From positions 496,001 through 560,000 of the forward strand of contig NZ_JAUZVY010000001.1 of the NCBI RefSeq assembly GCF_030717955.1: a stretch of DNA of 64,000 nt, written 5' to 3'. Of this stretch, positions 26,697-35,630 are shown in pieces (the first letter of the stretch is position 1; each line of letters opens with the position of its first letter). The position numbers were made by a program, and so were the translations under genes. Below the pieces are notes generated by a model. It worked only from the letters and a program-made list of their open reading frames with translations. It did no database searches and was not told the DNA's origin. Source of the DNA: Alkalimonas delamerensis. GTDB lineage: Bacteria > Pseudomonadota > Gammaproteobacteria > Enterobacterales > Alteromonadaceae.

Positions 26697-27083
26697 ATGA
26701 CGTTAAACCGCATCATGCATGTTGAAGACGATGAGTCCATCCGTATGGTGGCTGAGATGGCATTGGTGGATGTGGCAGGTTTTGAGTTGCTCAGTTGTGA
26801 CAGCGGTCAGTCGGCACTGGCGCAAGCCGAAGCTTTTGCGCCAGAGTTGGTTTTGCTGGATGTGATGATGCCCAGAATGGATGGCCTGCAAACATTGGCA
26901 GAGCTACGCAAGCTGCCATCACTGGCGACTACCCCGGTGGTTTTTATGACGGCCAAAATACAACAAGCAGAAAAACAGCAGTACCTGGATGCAGGGGCGA
27001 TTGCGGTGGTGGAAAAACCCTTTGAGCCGATGGAGCTGGGCGATACCTTGCGCGCGCTCTATCAACAAGCCCGCCAGGCTTAG
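26697..27083 (+). CDS. Stand-alone response regulator receiver
   Basis: 128 residues from ATG 26697, with AAGGAG 7-12 bases upstream; the frame is open to 26667 but without a ribosome site. CheY-like: acidic pair in HVEDDES, phospho-acceptor in LVLLDVMMPRMDG, conserved Thr in FMTAK and Lys in VEKPFEP. No output domain. Lying 42 bases after the hybrid kinase, it is likely a diffusible partner in the same relay. Confidence 0.9.
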   Translation: MTLNRIMHVEDDESIRMVAEMALVDVAGFELLSCDSGQSALAQAEAFAPELVLLDVMMPRMDGLQTLAELRKLPSLATTPVVFMTAKIQQAEKQQYLDAGAIAVVEKPFEPMELGDTLRALYQQARQA

Positions 27084-27096
27084 GAGCATTGACTGC

Positions 27097-30000
27097 ATGC
27101 AGCCACCAAAGATACCCGAATGCGAAGCCGAACGTTTGCAGTCCTTGCAGTACACCGGGCTGCTGGATACCCCGAGCGAGCCCCGCTTTGATCGTTTGAC
27201 CCGGCTGGTGCAGCAGTGCTTGCAAACCGAGATTGTGTTGATTTCGTTGGTGGATGCAGAGCGGCAGTGGTTTAAATCAAAACAGGGGTTGGACGCATGC
27301 GAAACCGGCCGCGACATTTCTTTTTGTGGTCATGCTATTTTAGAATCGGATATTTTTCAGATCCCCGATGCCAGCCAGGATCCCCGCTTTGCCGATAACC
27401 CCCTGGTGACAGGAGCGCCTCACATTCGTTTTTATGCCGGGGCACCGCTGCAGGTCGACGGGCATAATATCGGTACCTTGTGTCTGATTGACGCCAAACC
27501 CCGCACCCTGGATGCAGGCGAGCAAGCCATTTTACGTGAGTTTGCCAATGCCGTGCAGCAGGAAATCCAGGATCGCTTGCAAGAGCAGGCGCACCAGCAA
27601 CTGGCCGAGCGTGAGCTGCGCTATCGCTCGGTACTGGAAGGAACCCGTATCGGTACCTGGGAATGGAATGTGCAAACCGGGGCGACCACTTTTAACGAGC
27701 GCTGGGCGGAGATTGTTGGTTATACCTTGGATGAGTTGGCGCCTATCACCATCGATACCTGGCTAGGCCTGGCCCATCCGGAGGATTTAACAGCGTCGGC
27801 TGCCTTACTGGAGCGGCATTTTTCGGGCGAGCTTGAATTTTACGACGTCAAGTGCCGGATGAAGCACAAAGCGGGGCATTGGGTTTGGGTGCATGATCGG
27901 GGCCGGGTGGTGACCTGGACCGACGATGGCAAACCTTTGATGATGTATGGTACCCATGCCGACATCACCGAACAAAAGCAGGCCGAGATGCAGCTGGCAG
28001 AACAGCGCAGCCTGTTTGAGCAGATTCTTGAACAAACCATGGCTGGGTATTGGGATTGGCACATCCAGGACAACACCGAGTATCTTAGCCCATCCTTCAA
28101 AATGATGTTTGGGTATCATGATGATGAAATGGAAAACTCACCAGAAGCATGGCAAAAAATTGTTTTTCCAGATGACCTGACCAAAGTTCTGGCTTCTTTT
28201 GAGCAGCATATAGATAGCCAAGGGGAGAAACCCTTTGATAATGTGGTGCGCTATCGGCATAAAAATGGCTCTACCGTTTGGGTACGTTGTCTTGGTAAAG
28301 TGATTGAGTGGTCAGAGGACAACAAGCCGATCCGAATGGTAGGTAGTCATGTAGATTTGACCCAAGAGATGCAAGTCAGAGAAGCCTTGCAACAAAGCCG
28401 CGATCAATTCCAAACCCTGGTGGCCAATATTCCCGGTATCACCTACCGCTGTCTGGCTGATGAGCACTGGACCATGGTGTACATGAGCGGCAGCATCGAT
28501 CCGCTATCCGGCTATCCGGCCAGTGACTTTATTCAAAACAAGGTGCGTAGCTATGCCAGTGTCATCCATCCGGATGACAGCGACTACCTGGAGCAGGCCA
28601 TAGCTAAAGCCGTTGCTGAGAAAACCAGCTGGCTGCTACATTACCGGGTTATCCACAAAGATGGCAGTATTCGTTATGTCGAAGAGCGAGGCATGGGCGA
28701 GTACCTTGATGACGGCAGCCTGCGCTGCTTGGATGGTTTTATTCTGGATGTAACCAGCGAAAAAGCATTGAAACGTCAGTTGCTGAAGTTAACTGAGCAA
28801 CTGCCGGGGGTGGTGTATCAGTTTCAGCAATGGCCGGATGGCCGGACGGCCTTTCCCTATGCCAGCAACCAATTTAAATTAATTTATGGCGTGCTGCCGG
28901 ATGAGGTGAAAGAGGATGCCAGCAAGGCCTTTGCTGTTATCAACCCGGATGACCTGCCTGCACTGGTTGCCAGCATTGAACGCTCAACCCAGGATCTGTC
29001 GCTATGGCAGCATGAGTACCGCATTCGAAAAGAGAACGGTAGTCTGGCTTGGGTCTCTGGCCGGGCCATGCCGGAAGCCATGCCGGATGGCAGTGTGCTC
29101 TGGCATGGGTACATTTACGATGTTACCGAAACCAAACAGTATTATCTGGCACTGGAGCAAGCCAACGAGCAGCTGCATCTGGCGCAGCAACGGCTGGAGC
29201 TATCCAGCCAGCAGGCACAAATTGGCTATTGGCAGGCATCTCTTAGAACCGGTTCCTTGTGGTGGTCACCGATGATTTATGATGTCTTTGGTTTTGATGC
29301 TTCCACCACAGAGCCCAGTGTGGCTTTGTTTAAAAGCACTGTGCACCCGGATGACTTGCCGTTGGTCGAGGCCAGTGAGGAAAAAGCCAAGTTTACCGGT
29401 TTGCACGATGTGGTGCACCGCATTATCCGCCCGGATGGTGAAATCCGCTGGGTGCATGAATTGGCGCAAATGCTGCCTGAGTCTGATAACCCGGAGCTCA
29501 TCATGATTGGCTCGGTGCAGGATGTGACCGAGCGCATGCGCATGCAAAAGATGAAAGATGAGTTTATTTCCACCGTCAGTCATGAGCTGCGAACGCCGCT
29601 GACCTCCATCAATGGGGCCTTAAAGCTGTTGTTGGCGACCCAAAGCAGTTCCATGACTGAAAAAGGACAAAAGCTGCTGCAGGTTGCCAGCAGCAACAGC
29701 AGCCGGTTGCAGCACCTGATCAACGATTTACTGGATATTGAAAAGTTGATTGCCGGTAAAATGAATTTTGAGCTGAAAACACTGCCGATCTTGCCCTTAT
29801 TGCAGCAAGCCATCTCGGATCATTCGACCTTTCTCGAAAAAGCTGGATTGCAGCTGCAGCTGGACATAACGCCGCCGGCAGATCAGGCCAAAGTGGTGCT
29901 GGATGAGCACCGCTTGCAGCAAATTTTGGCCAATTTGCTGTCCAATGCGATGAAGTATTCACCTTCGCAAGGTGTGGTCACCCTTCAGGCCAGATTGACT

Positions 30001-30240
30001 GGCTCCGAGTTGGAGATTGCTGTGCAGGATCAAGGGCCTGGTATCCCGCTGGCATTTCATGACCATCTGTTCGAACGCTTTTCTCAGGCCGATGCCAGCA
30101 GCGCTAAAGAAAAAGGTGGCACAGGTTTAGGTTTGGCACTTTGCAAAGAGTTGGCTGAAGGTATGGGCGGACGCATAGCGCTCGATACCAGTTACCAGCA
30201 AGGGGCTCGTTTTTGCGTCTGGTTTTCGCTTGTGTCTTGA
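27097..30240 (+). CDS. Cytoplasmic sensor histidine kinase: GAF, five PAS, HisKA, HATPase
   Basis: 1047 residues starting at ATG 27097 with TAGGAG 10 bases before it. The longer in-frame start at 26989 overlaps the receiver gene and is rejected. No membrane helix is seen. An N-terminal GAF domain (about 10-160, FCGHAILESD) is followed by five PAS/PAC repeats (about 175-815), each ending in a DVT/DIT-type PAC motif. His829 in VSHELRTPLTS and an ATPase with NAMKYSP, DQGPGIP and GGTGLGLALCKE complete the kinase. It lacks its own receiver, so it must pass phosphate to a partner such as the neighbouring regulators. Confidence 0.9.
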   Translation: MQPPKIPECEAERLQSLQYTGLLDTPSEPRFDRLTRLVQQCLQTEIVLISLVDAERQWFKSKQGLDACETGRDISFCGHAILESDIFQIPDASQDPRFADNPLVTGAPHIRFYAGAPLQVDGHNIGTLCLIDAKPRTLDAGEQAILREFANAVQQEIQDRLQEQAHQQLAERELRYRSVLEGTRIGTWEWNVQTGATTFNERWAEIVGYTLDELAPITIDTWLGLAHPEDLTASAALLERHFSGELEFYDVKCRMKHKAGHWVWVHDRGRVVTWTDDGKPLMMYGTHADITEQKQAEMQLAEQRSLFEQILEQTMAGYWDWHIQDNTEYLSPSFKMMFGYHDDEMENSPEAWQKIVFPDDLTKVLASFEQHIDSQGEKPFDNVVRYRHKNGSTVWVRCLGKVIEWSEDNKPIRMVGSHVDLTQEMQVREALQQSRDQFQTLVANIPGITYRCLADEHWTMVYMSGSIDPLSGYPASDFIQNKVRSYASVIHPDDSDYLEQAIAKAVAEKTSWLLHYRVIHKDGSIRYVEERGMGEYLDDGSLRCLDGFILDVTSEKALKRQLLKLTEQLPGVVYQFQQWPDGRTAFPYASNQFKLIYGVLPDEVKEDASKAFAVINPDDLPALVASIERSTQDLSLWQHEYRIRKENGSLAWVSGRAMPEAMPDGSVLWHGYIYDVTETKQYYLALEQANEQLHLAQQRLELSSQQAQIGYWQASLRTGSLWWSPMIYDVFGFDASTTEPSVALFKSTVHPDDLPLVEASEEKAKFTGLHDVVHRIIRPDGEIRWVHELAQMLPESDNPELIMIGSVQDVTERMRMQKMKDEFISTVSHELRTPLTSINGALKLLLATQSSSMTEKGQKLLQVASSNSSRLQHLINDLLDIEKLIAGKMNFELKTLPILPLLQQAISDHSTFLEKAGLQLQLDITPPADQAKVVLDEHRLQQILANLLSNAMKYSPSQGVVTLQARLTGSELEIAVQDQGPGIPLAFHDHLFERFSQADASSAKEKGGTGLGLALCKELAEGMGGRIALDTSYQQGARFCVWFSLVS

Positions 30241-30261
30241 GCTTGGTTGTAGGGAGTAGCT

Positions 30262-31893
30262 GTGAGTTCTGAGAACAAAAACAATACACACCAACAGCGT
30301 TTTGCTGCCTTGCAGCAACGTTTTATCGAGACGTTGCCGTCTAAGACCGCGATGATGGAGGAGCAATATCAGAAGCTGGTTGCAGGTGAGCAGGCTGCTT
30401 TCACAGAGCTGATTGCTATCAGCCACCAGCTAAGTGGTTCTTGCGGAACATTTCGCTTAACGGAACTGGGCCAACAGGCACGAGAGGTTGAGCAGCTTGC
30501 GCTGAGCATGCAGCGAGAACAAAGGCTTGAGGCAGCTCGGTTATCCGAGCTTGAGAAGGCTGTGGCTGCTTTTCATCATCACATGCAACAAGTGCTGGCG
30601 GCAGGGGACGCTGTTTCAGAAAGTCAGGCCATCACCAGGCTGGCGCCTGAGCAGATATGGTTGTTGCTTGATAACAATGACCTCACCGCTGAATTGACGA
30701 ATCAGCTGAGCGCTTTTGGCTATCCGCTGCAGATGTTTACTTCCTACCAGGATTGTTTGGAAAGCTTAGCCAGCCAGTCTCCAGCCTTGTTGTACTGCTC
30801 TGCCAGCCTGGATGATGGGGTGAGCCAACTGTTCGAGCAACAGCAACTGTTAAAGGTGATGCAAGACAGGCAGATCCCCTGGATGCTGTTCAGCGACCAG
30901 GATAACTTTTCGCTGCGGGTGCAGGCGGCGCGGTATCAGGCGCAGGCGTTTTATGTCTCACCGCTGGATGTGCCCGCCATGTTGGGACGAATTTCGGACT
31001 TAGCGGAGCAGCAGGCTGAGTCAGGCGGCCGTGTCTGTGTCATGGACGATGATGCACTTTTGGCGGAGCACTTTGCCTTGACGCTGCAAACGGCTGGCAT
31101 TGATTGTCAACTATTGACCAGCCCTGAAAGCCTCATTGCCGATATTCTGCAGTATCAGCCGGATCTGGTGTTGTTGGATCTCCATATGCCAACCTACAGC
31201 GGGCCAGAGCTTGCGGGGGTGATCCGCCAATACGACACACTGAAAAGCTTGCCCATTGTGTATTTATCGGCAGAGCAGGACAAAGCGCAGCAACTGAAAG
31301 CCATGGCCTTTGGTGCCGATGACTTTTTAACCAAACCCATCAGCGATGCACAGCTGGTGAAGGCGGTGCAGGTGCGTCTGCGGCGCAGTCGCGAGCTGAA
31401 AAACCTGATTGTTAAAGACAGCCTGACCGGTTTAATGAAACACAGTGCCATCAAAGAAGCGGCGGTGTTGGAGTATCAGCGCGCCAAACGCAGTGGTAAC
31501 ACTTTTTGTCTGGTGATGGTGGATATTGATCATTTTAAAAGTGTGAATGATCGTTTTGGTCACGCCATGGGCGACCTGGTGATTACCACTCTGGCTACCT
31601 TGCTGCAAAAGCGCATTCGGCGCACCGATAAAGCAGGGCGTTATGGCGGTGAAGAATTTCTGTTGGTGTTGCCGGAGTGTGCATCTGAGGATGCTTTGCA
31701 GCTGATGCAGAGCATCTTAGACAGCTTTAATACCATCGTTTTTCACAGCAGTGCACAAGACTTTGCCTGCAGCTTTTCAGCCGGTATTGCTTGCAGCAGC
31801 CAAGGGTTTGACGATGCCGAGTCTATGCTGGCCCAGGCAGATGAAAAACTTTATCAGGCAAAATCGCTTGGCCGAAACCGGGTGCTTGCATAG
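30262..31893 (+). CDS. Diguanylate cyclase: HPt, degenerate receiver, receiver, GGDEF
   Basis: 543 residues from GTG 30262 (AGGGAG 30251-30256). The N-terminal helical domain has His55 in AISHQLSGSCGTF, typical of HPt phosphotransfer. Residues about 125-245 resemble a receiver whose acceptor site is lost (LLYCSASLDDG). A true receiver follows with Asp306 in LVLLDLHMPTY. The GGDEF domain has the active signature GGEEF (462-466), and the inhibitory site R453-x-x-D456 lies five residues upstream, so product feedback is expected. It synthesises c-di-GMP, probably switched by the kinases upstream. Confidence 0.9.
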   Translation: MSSENKNNTHQQRFAALQQRFIETLPSKTAMMEEQYQKLVAGEQAAFTELIAISHQLSGSCGTFRLTELGQQAREVEQLALSMQREQRLEAARLSELEKAVAAFHHHMQQVLAAGDAVSESQAITRLAPEQIWLLLDNNDLTAELTNQLSAFGYPLQMFTSYQDCLESLASQSPALLYCSASLDDGVSQLFEQQQLLKVMQDRQIPWMLFSDQDNFSLRVQAARYQAQAFYVSPLDVPAMLGRISDLAEQQAESGGRVCVMDDDALLAEHFALTLQTAGIDCQLLTSPESLIADILQYQPDLVLLDLHMPTYSGPELAGVIRQYDTLKSLPIVYLSAEQDKAQQLKAMAFGADDFLTKPISDAQLVKAVQVRLRRSRELKNLIVKDSLTGLMKHSAIKEAAVLEYQRAKRSGNTFCLVMVDIDHFKSVNDRFGHAMGDLVITTLATLLQKRIRRTDKAGRYGGEEFLLVLPECASEDALQLMQSILDSFNTIVFHSSAQDFACSFSAGIACSSQGFDDAESMLAQADEKLYQAKSLGRNRVLA

Positions 31894-31959
31894 AATACCC
31901 CTTTTTAGTTTTAAGTGAACTCATCTACGAGTGAGTCGCTTGTCAGTGCGGACAATTGC

Positions 31960-32577
31960 ATGCTGCTTATGATAGACAACTACGATTCCTTTACCTGGAA
32001 TCTGGTGCAGTATTTCCAGCAACTTGGTGAGCAGGTGGTGGTACGCCGGCACGATGCGATTGACCTGGCCGGTATTGAACAGCTAGCGCCGGACTATCTG
32101 GTGATTTCGCCTGGCCCTGGTACCCCTGCTCAGGCCGGCATTTCACTGGACGCTGTTCGGCACTTTGCCGGCAAGATCCCATTGCTTGGGGTTTGCCTGG
32201 GGCACCAAGTGATTGCGCAGGTGTTTGGTGGCCAGGTGGTGCGGGCGCGTCAGGTGATGCATGGTAAAAACTCCTGGATCCACCATCGGCAACAGGATTT
32301 ATTTCAAGGCTTGCCGAATCCGTTAAGCATTACCCGTTACCATTCCCTGGTGGTGGCTGCAGACAGCTTACCCGACTGTCTGGAGCCTCAGGCCTGGACC
32401 GGGCAAAGTGCTAAGCCAGACGAACTGATGGCGCTTCGACACCGCGATTTGCCGGTGTTTGGCGTGCAATTTCATCCGGAAGCCATCCTGTCTGATGCTG
32501 GTTTGGCGCTGCTGCAGAACTTTTTGCAACAGAACATTGTATTGCACAACAAGGTGCAAGCCGATGGTGTGGCTTGA
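31960..32577 (+). CDS. pabA: Aminodeoxychorismate synthase component II (glutamine amidotransferase)
   Basis: Supplies ammonia from glutamine to PabB for 4-aminobenzoate, and may also serve anthranilate synthase. Class I amidotransferase: GVCLGHQ with the nucleophile cysteine, SPGPGTP, and the catalytic HPEA. I use ATG 31960, which gives MLLMIDNYDSFTWN; the frame is open upstream to a GTG at 31915 and no ribosome site decides. About 205 residues, slightly longer than E. coli PabA. Its position upstream of argD matches Shewanella-like gene order. Confidence 0.88.
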   Translation: MLLMIDNYDSFTWNLVQYFQQLGEQVVVRRHDAIDLAGIEQLAPDYLVISPGPGTPAQAGISLDAVRHFAGKIPLLGVCLGHQVIAQVFGGQVVRARQVMHGKNSWIHHRQQDLFQGLPNPLSITRYHSLVVAADSLPDCLEPQAWTGQSAKPDELMALRHRDLPVFGVQFHPEAILSDAGLALLQNFLQQNIVLHNKVQADGVA

Positions 32578-32651
32578 CAGTCAAGGTCCTGCTGCGTAAT
32601 TTTTAACAATCAGCCCGTCAGTCGTACTGGCTATTCAATACGAGGTTTTTT

Positions 32652-33770
32652 GTGGTGAAGAATGCCAGCATGGTAGGCAACGATTATTCCTTGCGTTTTT
32701 TTGATGTACTGATAGGGGTCGACCCTGTCAGGCGGCAACAAAAAGCACAGCAGCAAAGCCCTGACAAAGAGCGAACCTTGCTGGCGGTAGAAGCTGCTGC
32801 CCGGGAAGCACGGCTGGCTGATGCCAAGGCCAAAGAGCAGTTTGGCGAATTTGCTCAAGCACATTTGCATGACCAGGTCGCCGACTTGCTGGCCGAGCGG
32901 TTGACCTCATTGGATGATGTTAAAGCCAGTTTGTTTGATCTAACTCCAGACTTTTATAGCTTGTTGGATTTACTCAGTGCTAAAGCGGTGACTTTGAATC
33001 AGTTGGACCCGGCTATCAAGAAAATCCCCTGGTTGGAAGCGGACCTTTTAAAGCTTATTAACCAACCGAAATACCGGGGGCGCACCGCATCGGGGGGCTT
33101 GATCAAAGATGTGAAAACCGGCCTGGGCTTTTTGGGTATTGAAGCCCTACAATACCTGATTCCGGTGTATGGGATGAAGCGCTGTATGCCTCATTCGACA
33201 GAGCCCTTTCATGAGTTAAAAAACGTACTCTGGGAGTACAGCCTTGCGACCGCCAATGCGGCCAAAGCTTTAGCCGGCTTGTACCGGGAACATGCCTTTA
33301 CCGTGTTTTGCGCCGGTCTTTTTCATACGCTAGGCCATGTGGCTGTGACCCGCAATTATTTAAAACTTTACCAGCAAGTTAAGCGCGAAGAGCTGTTGAA
33401 GGCCCGTGAAGCCCGGGACATTAAACTGATCGATGCACTGGACGTGTTGGAGCCGGAAGCCGACTTTCTGAGCGAGCAACTGACCGAGCATGCTGCGGTG
33501 CTAAGTGCCGATCTCACCTCCCGTTGGGGGTTGAAACGCTTGCCTTTGTGCCAAACGCTGGATCAGTTGGCCGAAGGAGTGGGTTACAGCGGTGCTTCAC
33601 CGATGGCGAGAGTCGTGCAGCAAGCGCAGACCTTTGTGCAGTGGCAGCAATTAAAAAAGCGGCAGCGTTTAACACCAGAAGAGATGCAGCAGATGCTAAA
33701 AGCAACGGGCATCACCAAGGATGCCTTGCAGCTATTGGTGCAAACCAACTTACTTAAGCTTGATACCTGA
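32652..33770 (+). CDS. HDOD domain protein
   Basis: 372 residues from GTG 32652, with CGAGG 6 bases upstream; GTG 32655 is equally possible. The middle (about residues 115-290) looks like an HDOD domain, a non-catalytic relative of HD phosphohydrolases often linked to signalling: IPWLEADLLKLINQPKYRG, GLGFLGIEALQYLI, FHTLGHVAV. The flanking regions are helical and charged. No output domain is seen. It lies between pabA and argD, and its role is unknown. Confidence 0.75.
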   Translation: MVKNASMVGNDYSLRFFDVLIGVDPVRRQQKAQQQSPDKERTLLAVEAAAREARLADAKAKEQFGEFAQAHLHDQVADLLAERLTSLDDVKASLFDLTPDFYSLLDLLSAKAVTLNQLDPAIKKIPWLEADLLKLINQPKYRGRTASGGLIKDVKTGLGFLGIEALQYLIPVYGMKRCMPHSTEPFHELKNVLWEYSLATANAAKALAGLYREHAFTVFCAGLFHTLGHVAVTRNYLKLYQQVKREELLKAREARDIKLIDALDVLEPEADFLSEQLTEHAAVLSADLTSRWGLKRLPLCQTLDQLAEGVGYSGASPMARVVQQAQTFVQWQQLKKRQRLTPEEMQQMLKATGITKDALQLLVQTNLLKLDT

Positions 33771-33779
33771 CTTAAGCTA

Positions 33780-34044
33780 GGGCGTGTTGACCTTTGCTGT
33801 TTAGATTTTGTTCGCTCTGGCGGCGCTTTGATCGCGAAACGAGGAGCGTAGTTTAGTGATTCTAAATGAGTGACGAGTGACAAAGAGCAGAGCGTCGCCA
33901 GACGAACCCTTCGGGCAGCGCTTGGCTGGCATTTCTACTGCGTTAAAGCTTGTTTCATGTAGAATAACTACACCTTACAACCTTTGCCTTGTATAAATAC
34001 CAGCCAAGCAGCTGCAAAAACAAACAGCAAAGGTCAACACGCCC
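33780..34044. repeat. 265-bp inverted-repeat element (MITE-like, non-coding)
   Basis: Perfect 23-bp terminal inverted repeats lie at 33780-33802 and 34022-34044. Inside are two more nested inverted repeats. The first, 33811-33827 with 33891-33906, has small mismatches and encloses a TTTAG/CTAAA tip (33852-33866). The second is a perfect 10-bp pair, 33920-33929 with 34000-34009, enclosing TGTAG/CTACA (33959-33973). No gene is seen inside. I find no clear flanking target duplication, though TTAA occurs near both ends. It starts 9 bases after the HDOD gene stop. It could be a non-autonomous transposable element or a structured RNA. Confidence 0.75.
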
Positions 34045-34257
34045 TTAATCGCTGATATTTTTTTCCAATAAACATGCAAAGCGTCACTCCCTGACTTCCG
34101 GCGCCTTGCATTCAGCCAACAGAGGCGGCTGCTTGGCTGCTTCTGACTTAGTCTGAATTTACCCTGAATAAAGGCTGCTTAGTTATTCACTCCGATTGCA
34201 AATATATCTGTAGCCCTTGATTTTATTGGCTTTGCGCGATTTCAGGGGGGAGACAGC
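34045..34257 (+). other. Non-coding spacer before the argD operator
   Basis: No gene is seen. One imperfect hairpin has 10-base arms at 34074-34083 and 34102-34111 (one mismatch, 18-base loop). The remainder is AT-rich towards argD and presumably holds its promoter, but I cannot place -35 and -10 boxes with confidence. Confidence 0.5.
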
Positions 34258-34275
34258 ACTGAATTATTCTGCAAT
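34258..34275 (+). promoter_or_regulatory. ARG box upstream of argD
   Basis: Matches 8 of the 10 fixed positions of the ArgR consensus. A second, much weaker half-match (34275-34292, five positions) follows. It sits 41 bases before the argD start, so ArgR control of argD, and possibly of astA/astD through it, is likely. Confidence 0.6.
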
Positions 34276-34316
34276 AATGAGCTTAATTCGAGCCGTTAAA
34301 AAGAGGTCATTGAGCA

Positions 34317-35537
34317 ATGGCAGAACATATTCAGGTCACCCGCAGTTTGTTTGATGAGGTTATGGTACCTAACTACGCCCCGGCCGCTATGATTCCGGTG
34401 AAAGGTCAGGGATCACGGGTTTGGGATCAGCAAGGGCGGGAGTACGTCGATTTTGCCGGTGGTATCGCCGTCAGCAGTCTGGGGCATTGCCACCCGGCTA
34501 TGGTGAGCGCTTTAACCGAGCAGGCTGGCAAGCTTTGGCATCTGAGCAATGTGCTGACCAATGAGCCTGCACTGCGGTTGGCCAGCAAACTGGTGCAGCA
34601 GACCTTTGCTGAAAAGGTCTTTTTTGCCAACTCGGGTGCCGAGGCCAATGAAGCAGCTTTCAAGCTGGCCCGTCGTTGGGCGCTGGATGTTCACGGTGAG
34701 CACAAGCAAGAGATTATTTCCTTTAGCAAAAGCTTTCATGGCCGTACCTTTTTCACCGTAACGGTAGGTGGCCAGGCGAGCTACTCCGATGGCTTTGGTC
34801 CCAAGCCAGGCGCGGTGCTGCATGCGGAATTTAACAATCTGGACAGTGTCAAAGCCTTAATCAGTGAGCGTACCTGTGCTGTGGTGCTGGAGCCAATCCA
34901 GGGCGAAGGCGGTATTATTCCTGCCACTCAGGCCTTCCTGGCTGGTGTTCGGGCACTTTGTGATGAGCATCAGGCCTTGCTGGTGATGGATGAAGTACAA
35001 ACCGGCGTAGGCCGGACTGGCCAGTTGTATGCCTACATGAACTACGGCGTGACGCCGGATATTCTAACCACGGCAAAATCTCTGGGCGGCGGCTTCCCGA
35101 TTGGTGCTATGCTCACCAGCACCGAGATTGCTAAGCATCTGAAGGTTGGAACCCATGGCACCACTTACGGCGGCAATCCGCTGGCCTGTGCGGTGGCGGA
35201 AGCGGTGATTGATACCGTCAATACCCCCGAAGTACTTGAAGGCGTTTTGGCCAAAGAGCAATTGTTCCGGCAGCGTCTTGAGGCCATCAACGAACAGTAC
35301 CAGGTGTTCAGTGAGGTGCGCGGCAAAGGGATGCTGCTGGGTGCTGTGTTAAATGAACGCTTCCAGGGGCGTGCCCGGGACTTCTTCCTGGCAGCAGCTG
35401 AGCAGGGGCTGATGGCATTGGTGGCAGGCGTGAATGTGGTGCGCTTCGCACCATCACTGGTGATCACCGAGCAAGATATTCAGGATGGTATGGACCGTTT
35501 TGAAAAAGCTGTCGCTCAGGTTGTGAGCGCAGCTTAA
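34317..35537 (+). CDS. argD: Acetylornithine / succinylornithine aminotransferase
   Basis: PLP enzyme converting N-acetylglutamate semialdehyde to N-acetylornithine; in this family it also often acts on succinylornithine in arginine breakdown. 406 residues. NSGAEANEAAFKLAR and FHGRTFFTVTVGGQ bind PLP and substrate, MDEVQTGVGRTG holds the PLP aspartate, and TTAKSLGGGFPIGA holds the Schiff-base lysine. Preceded by AAGAGG at 34300-34305. It lies upstream of astA and astD, and no separate astC is seen, so it probably serves both pathways. Confidence 0.93.
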   Translation: MAEHIQVTRSLFDEVMVPNYAPAAMIPVKGQGSRVWDQQGREYVDFAGGIAVSSLGHCHPAMVSALTEQAGKLWHLSNVLTNEPALRLASKLVQQTFAEKVFFANSGAEANEAAFKLARRWALDVHGEHKQEIISFSKSFHGRTFFTVTVGGQASYSDGFGPKPGAVLHAEFNNLDSVKALISERTCAVVLEPIQGEGGIIPATQAFLAGVRALCDEHQALLVMDEVQTGVGRTGQLYAYMNYGVTPDILTTAKSLGGGFPIGAMLTSTEIAKHLKVGTHGTTYGGNPLACAVAEAVIDTVNTPEVLEGVLAKEQLFRQRLEAINEQYQVFSEVRGKGMLLGAVLNERFQGRARDFFLAAAEQGLMALVAGVNVVRFAPSLVITEQDIQDGMDRFEKAVAQVVSAA

Positions 35538-35580
35538 CGCAAAAAAGCAATAAGGCGTTTAAGCGTCAACATGAAGCACT

Positions 35581-35604
35581 GAGGCAGCCTGGCTGCCTCT
35601 TTTA
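35581..35604 (+). terminator. Hairpin terminator between argD and astA
   Basis: A GC-rich 7-bp stem (35581-35587 with 35593-35599) is followed by TTTTAT. It lies only 27 bases before the astA ATG, so astA/astD need read-through or a promoter inside this gap. It may tune the ratio of argD to ast expression. Confidence 0.65.
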
Positions 35605-35630
35605 TCTGTTCCTAACTGGAGTAAGCGACA

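Noticed and set aside
26989..27096. A longer N-terminus for the GAF/PAS kinase.
   Set aside because: It would overlap the receiver gene by 95 bases and adds no domain. ATG 27097 has TAGGAG upstream.
33771..34316. A short minus-strand frame (33584-33883) and others in this spacer as genes.
   Set aside because: They run into the HDOD gene or the inverted repeat, show no motif, and the repeat structure explains the region better.
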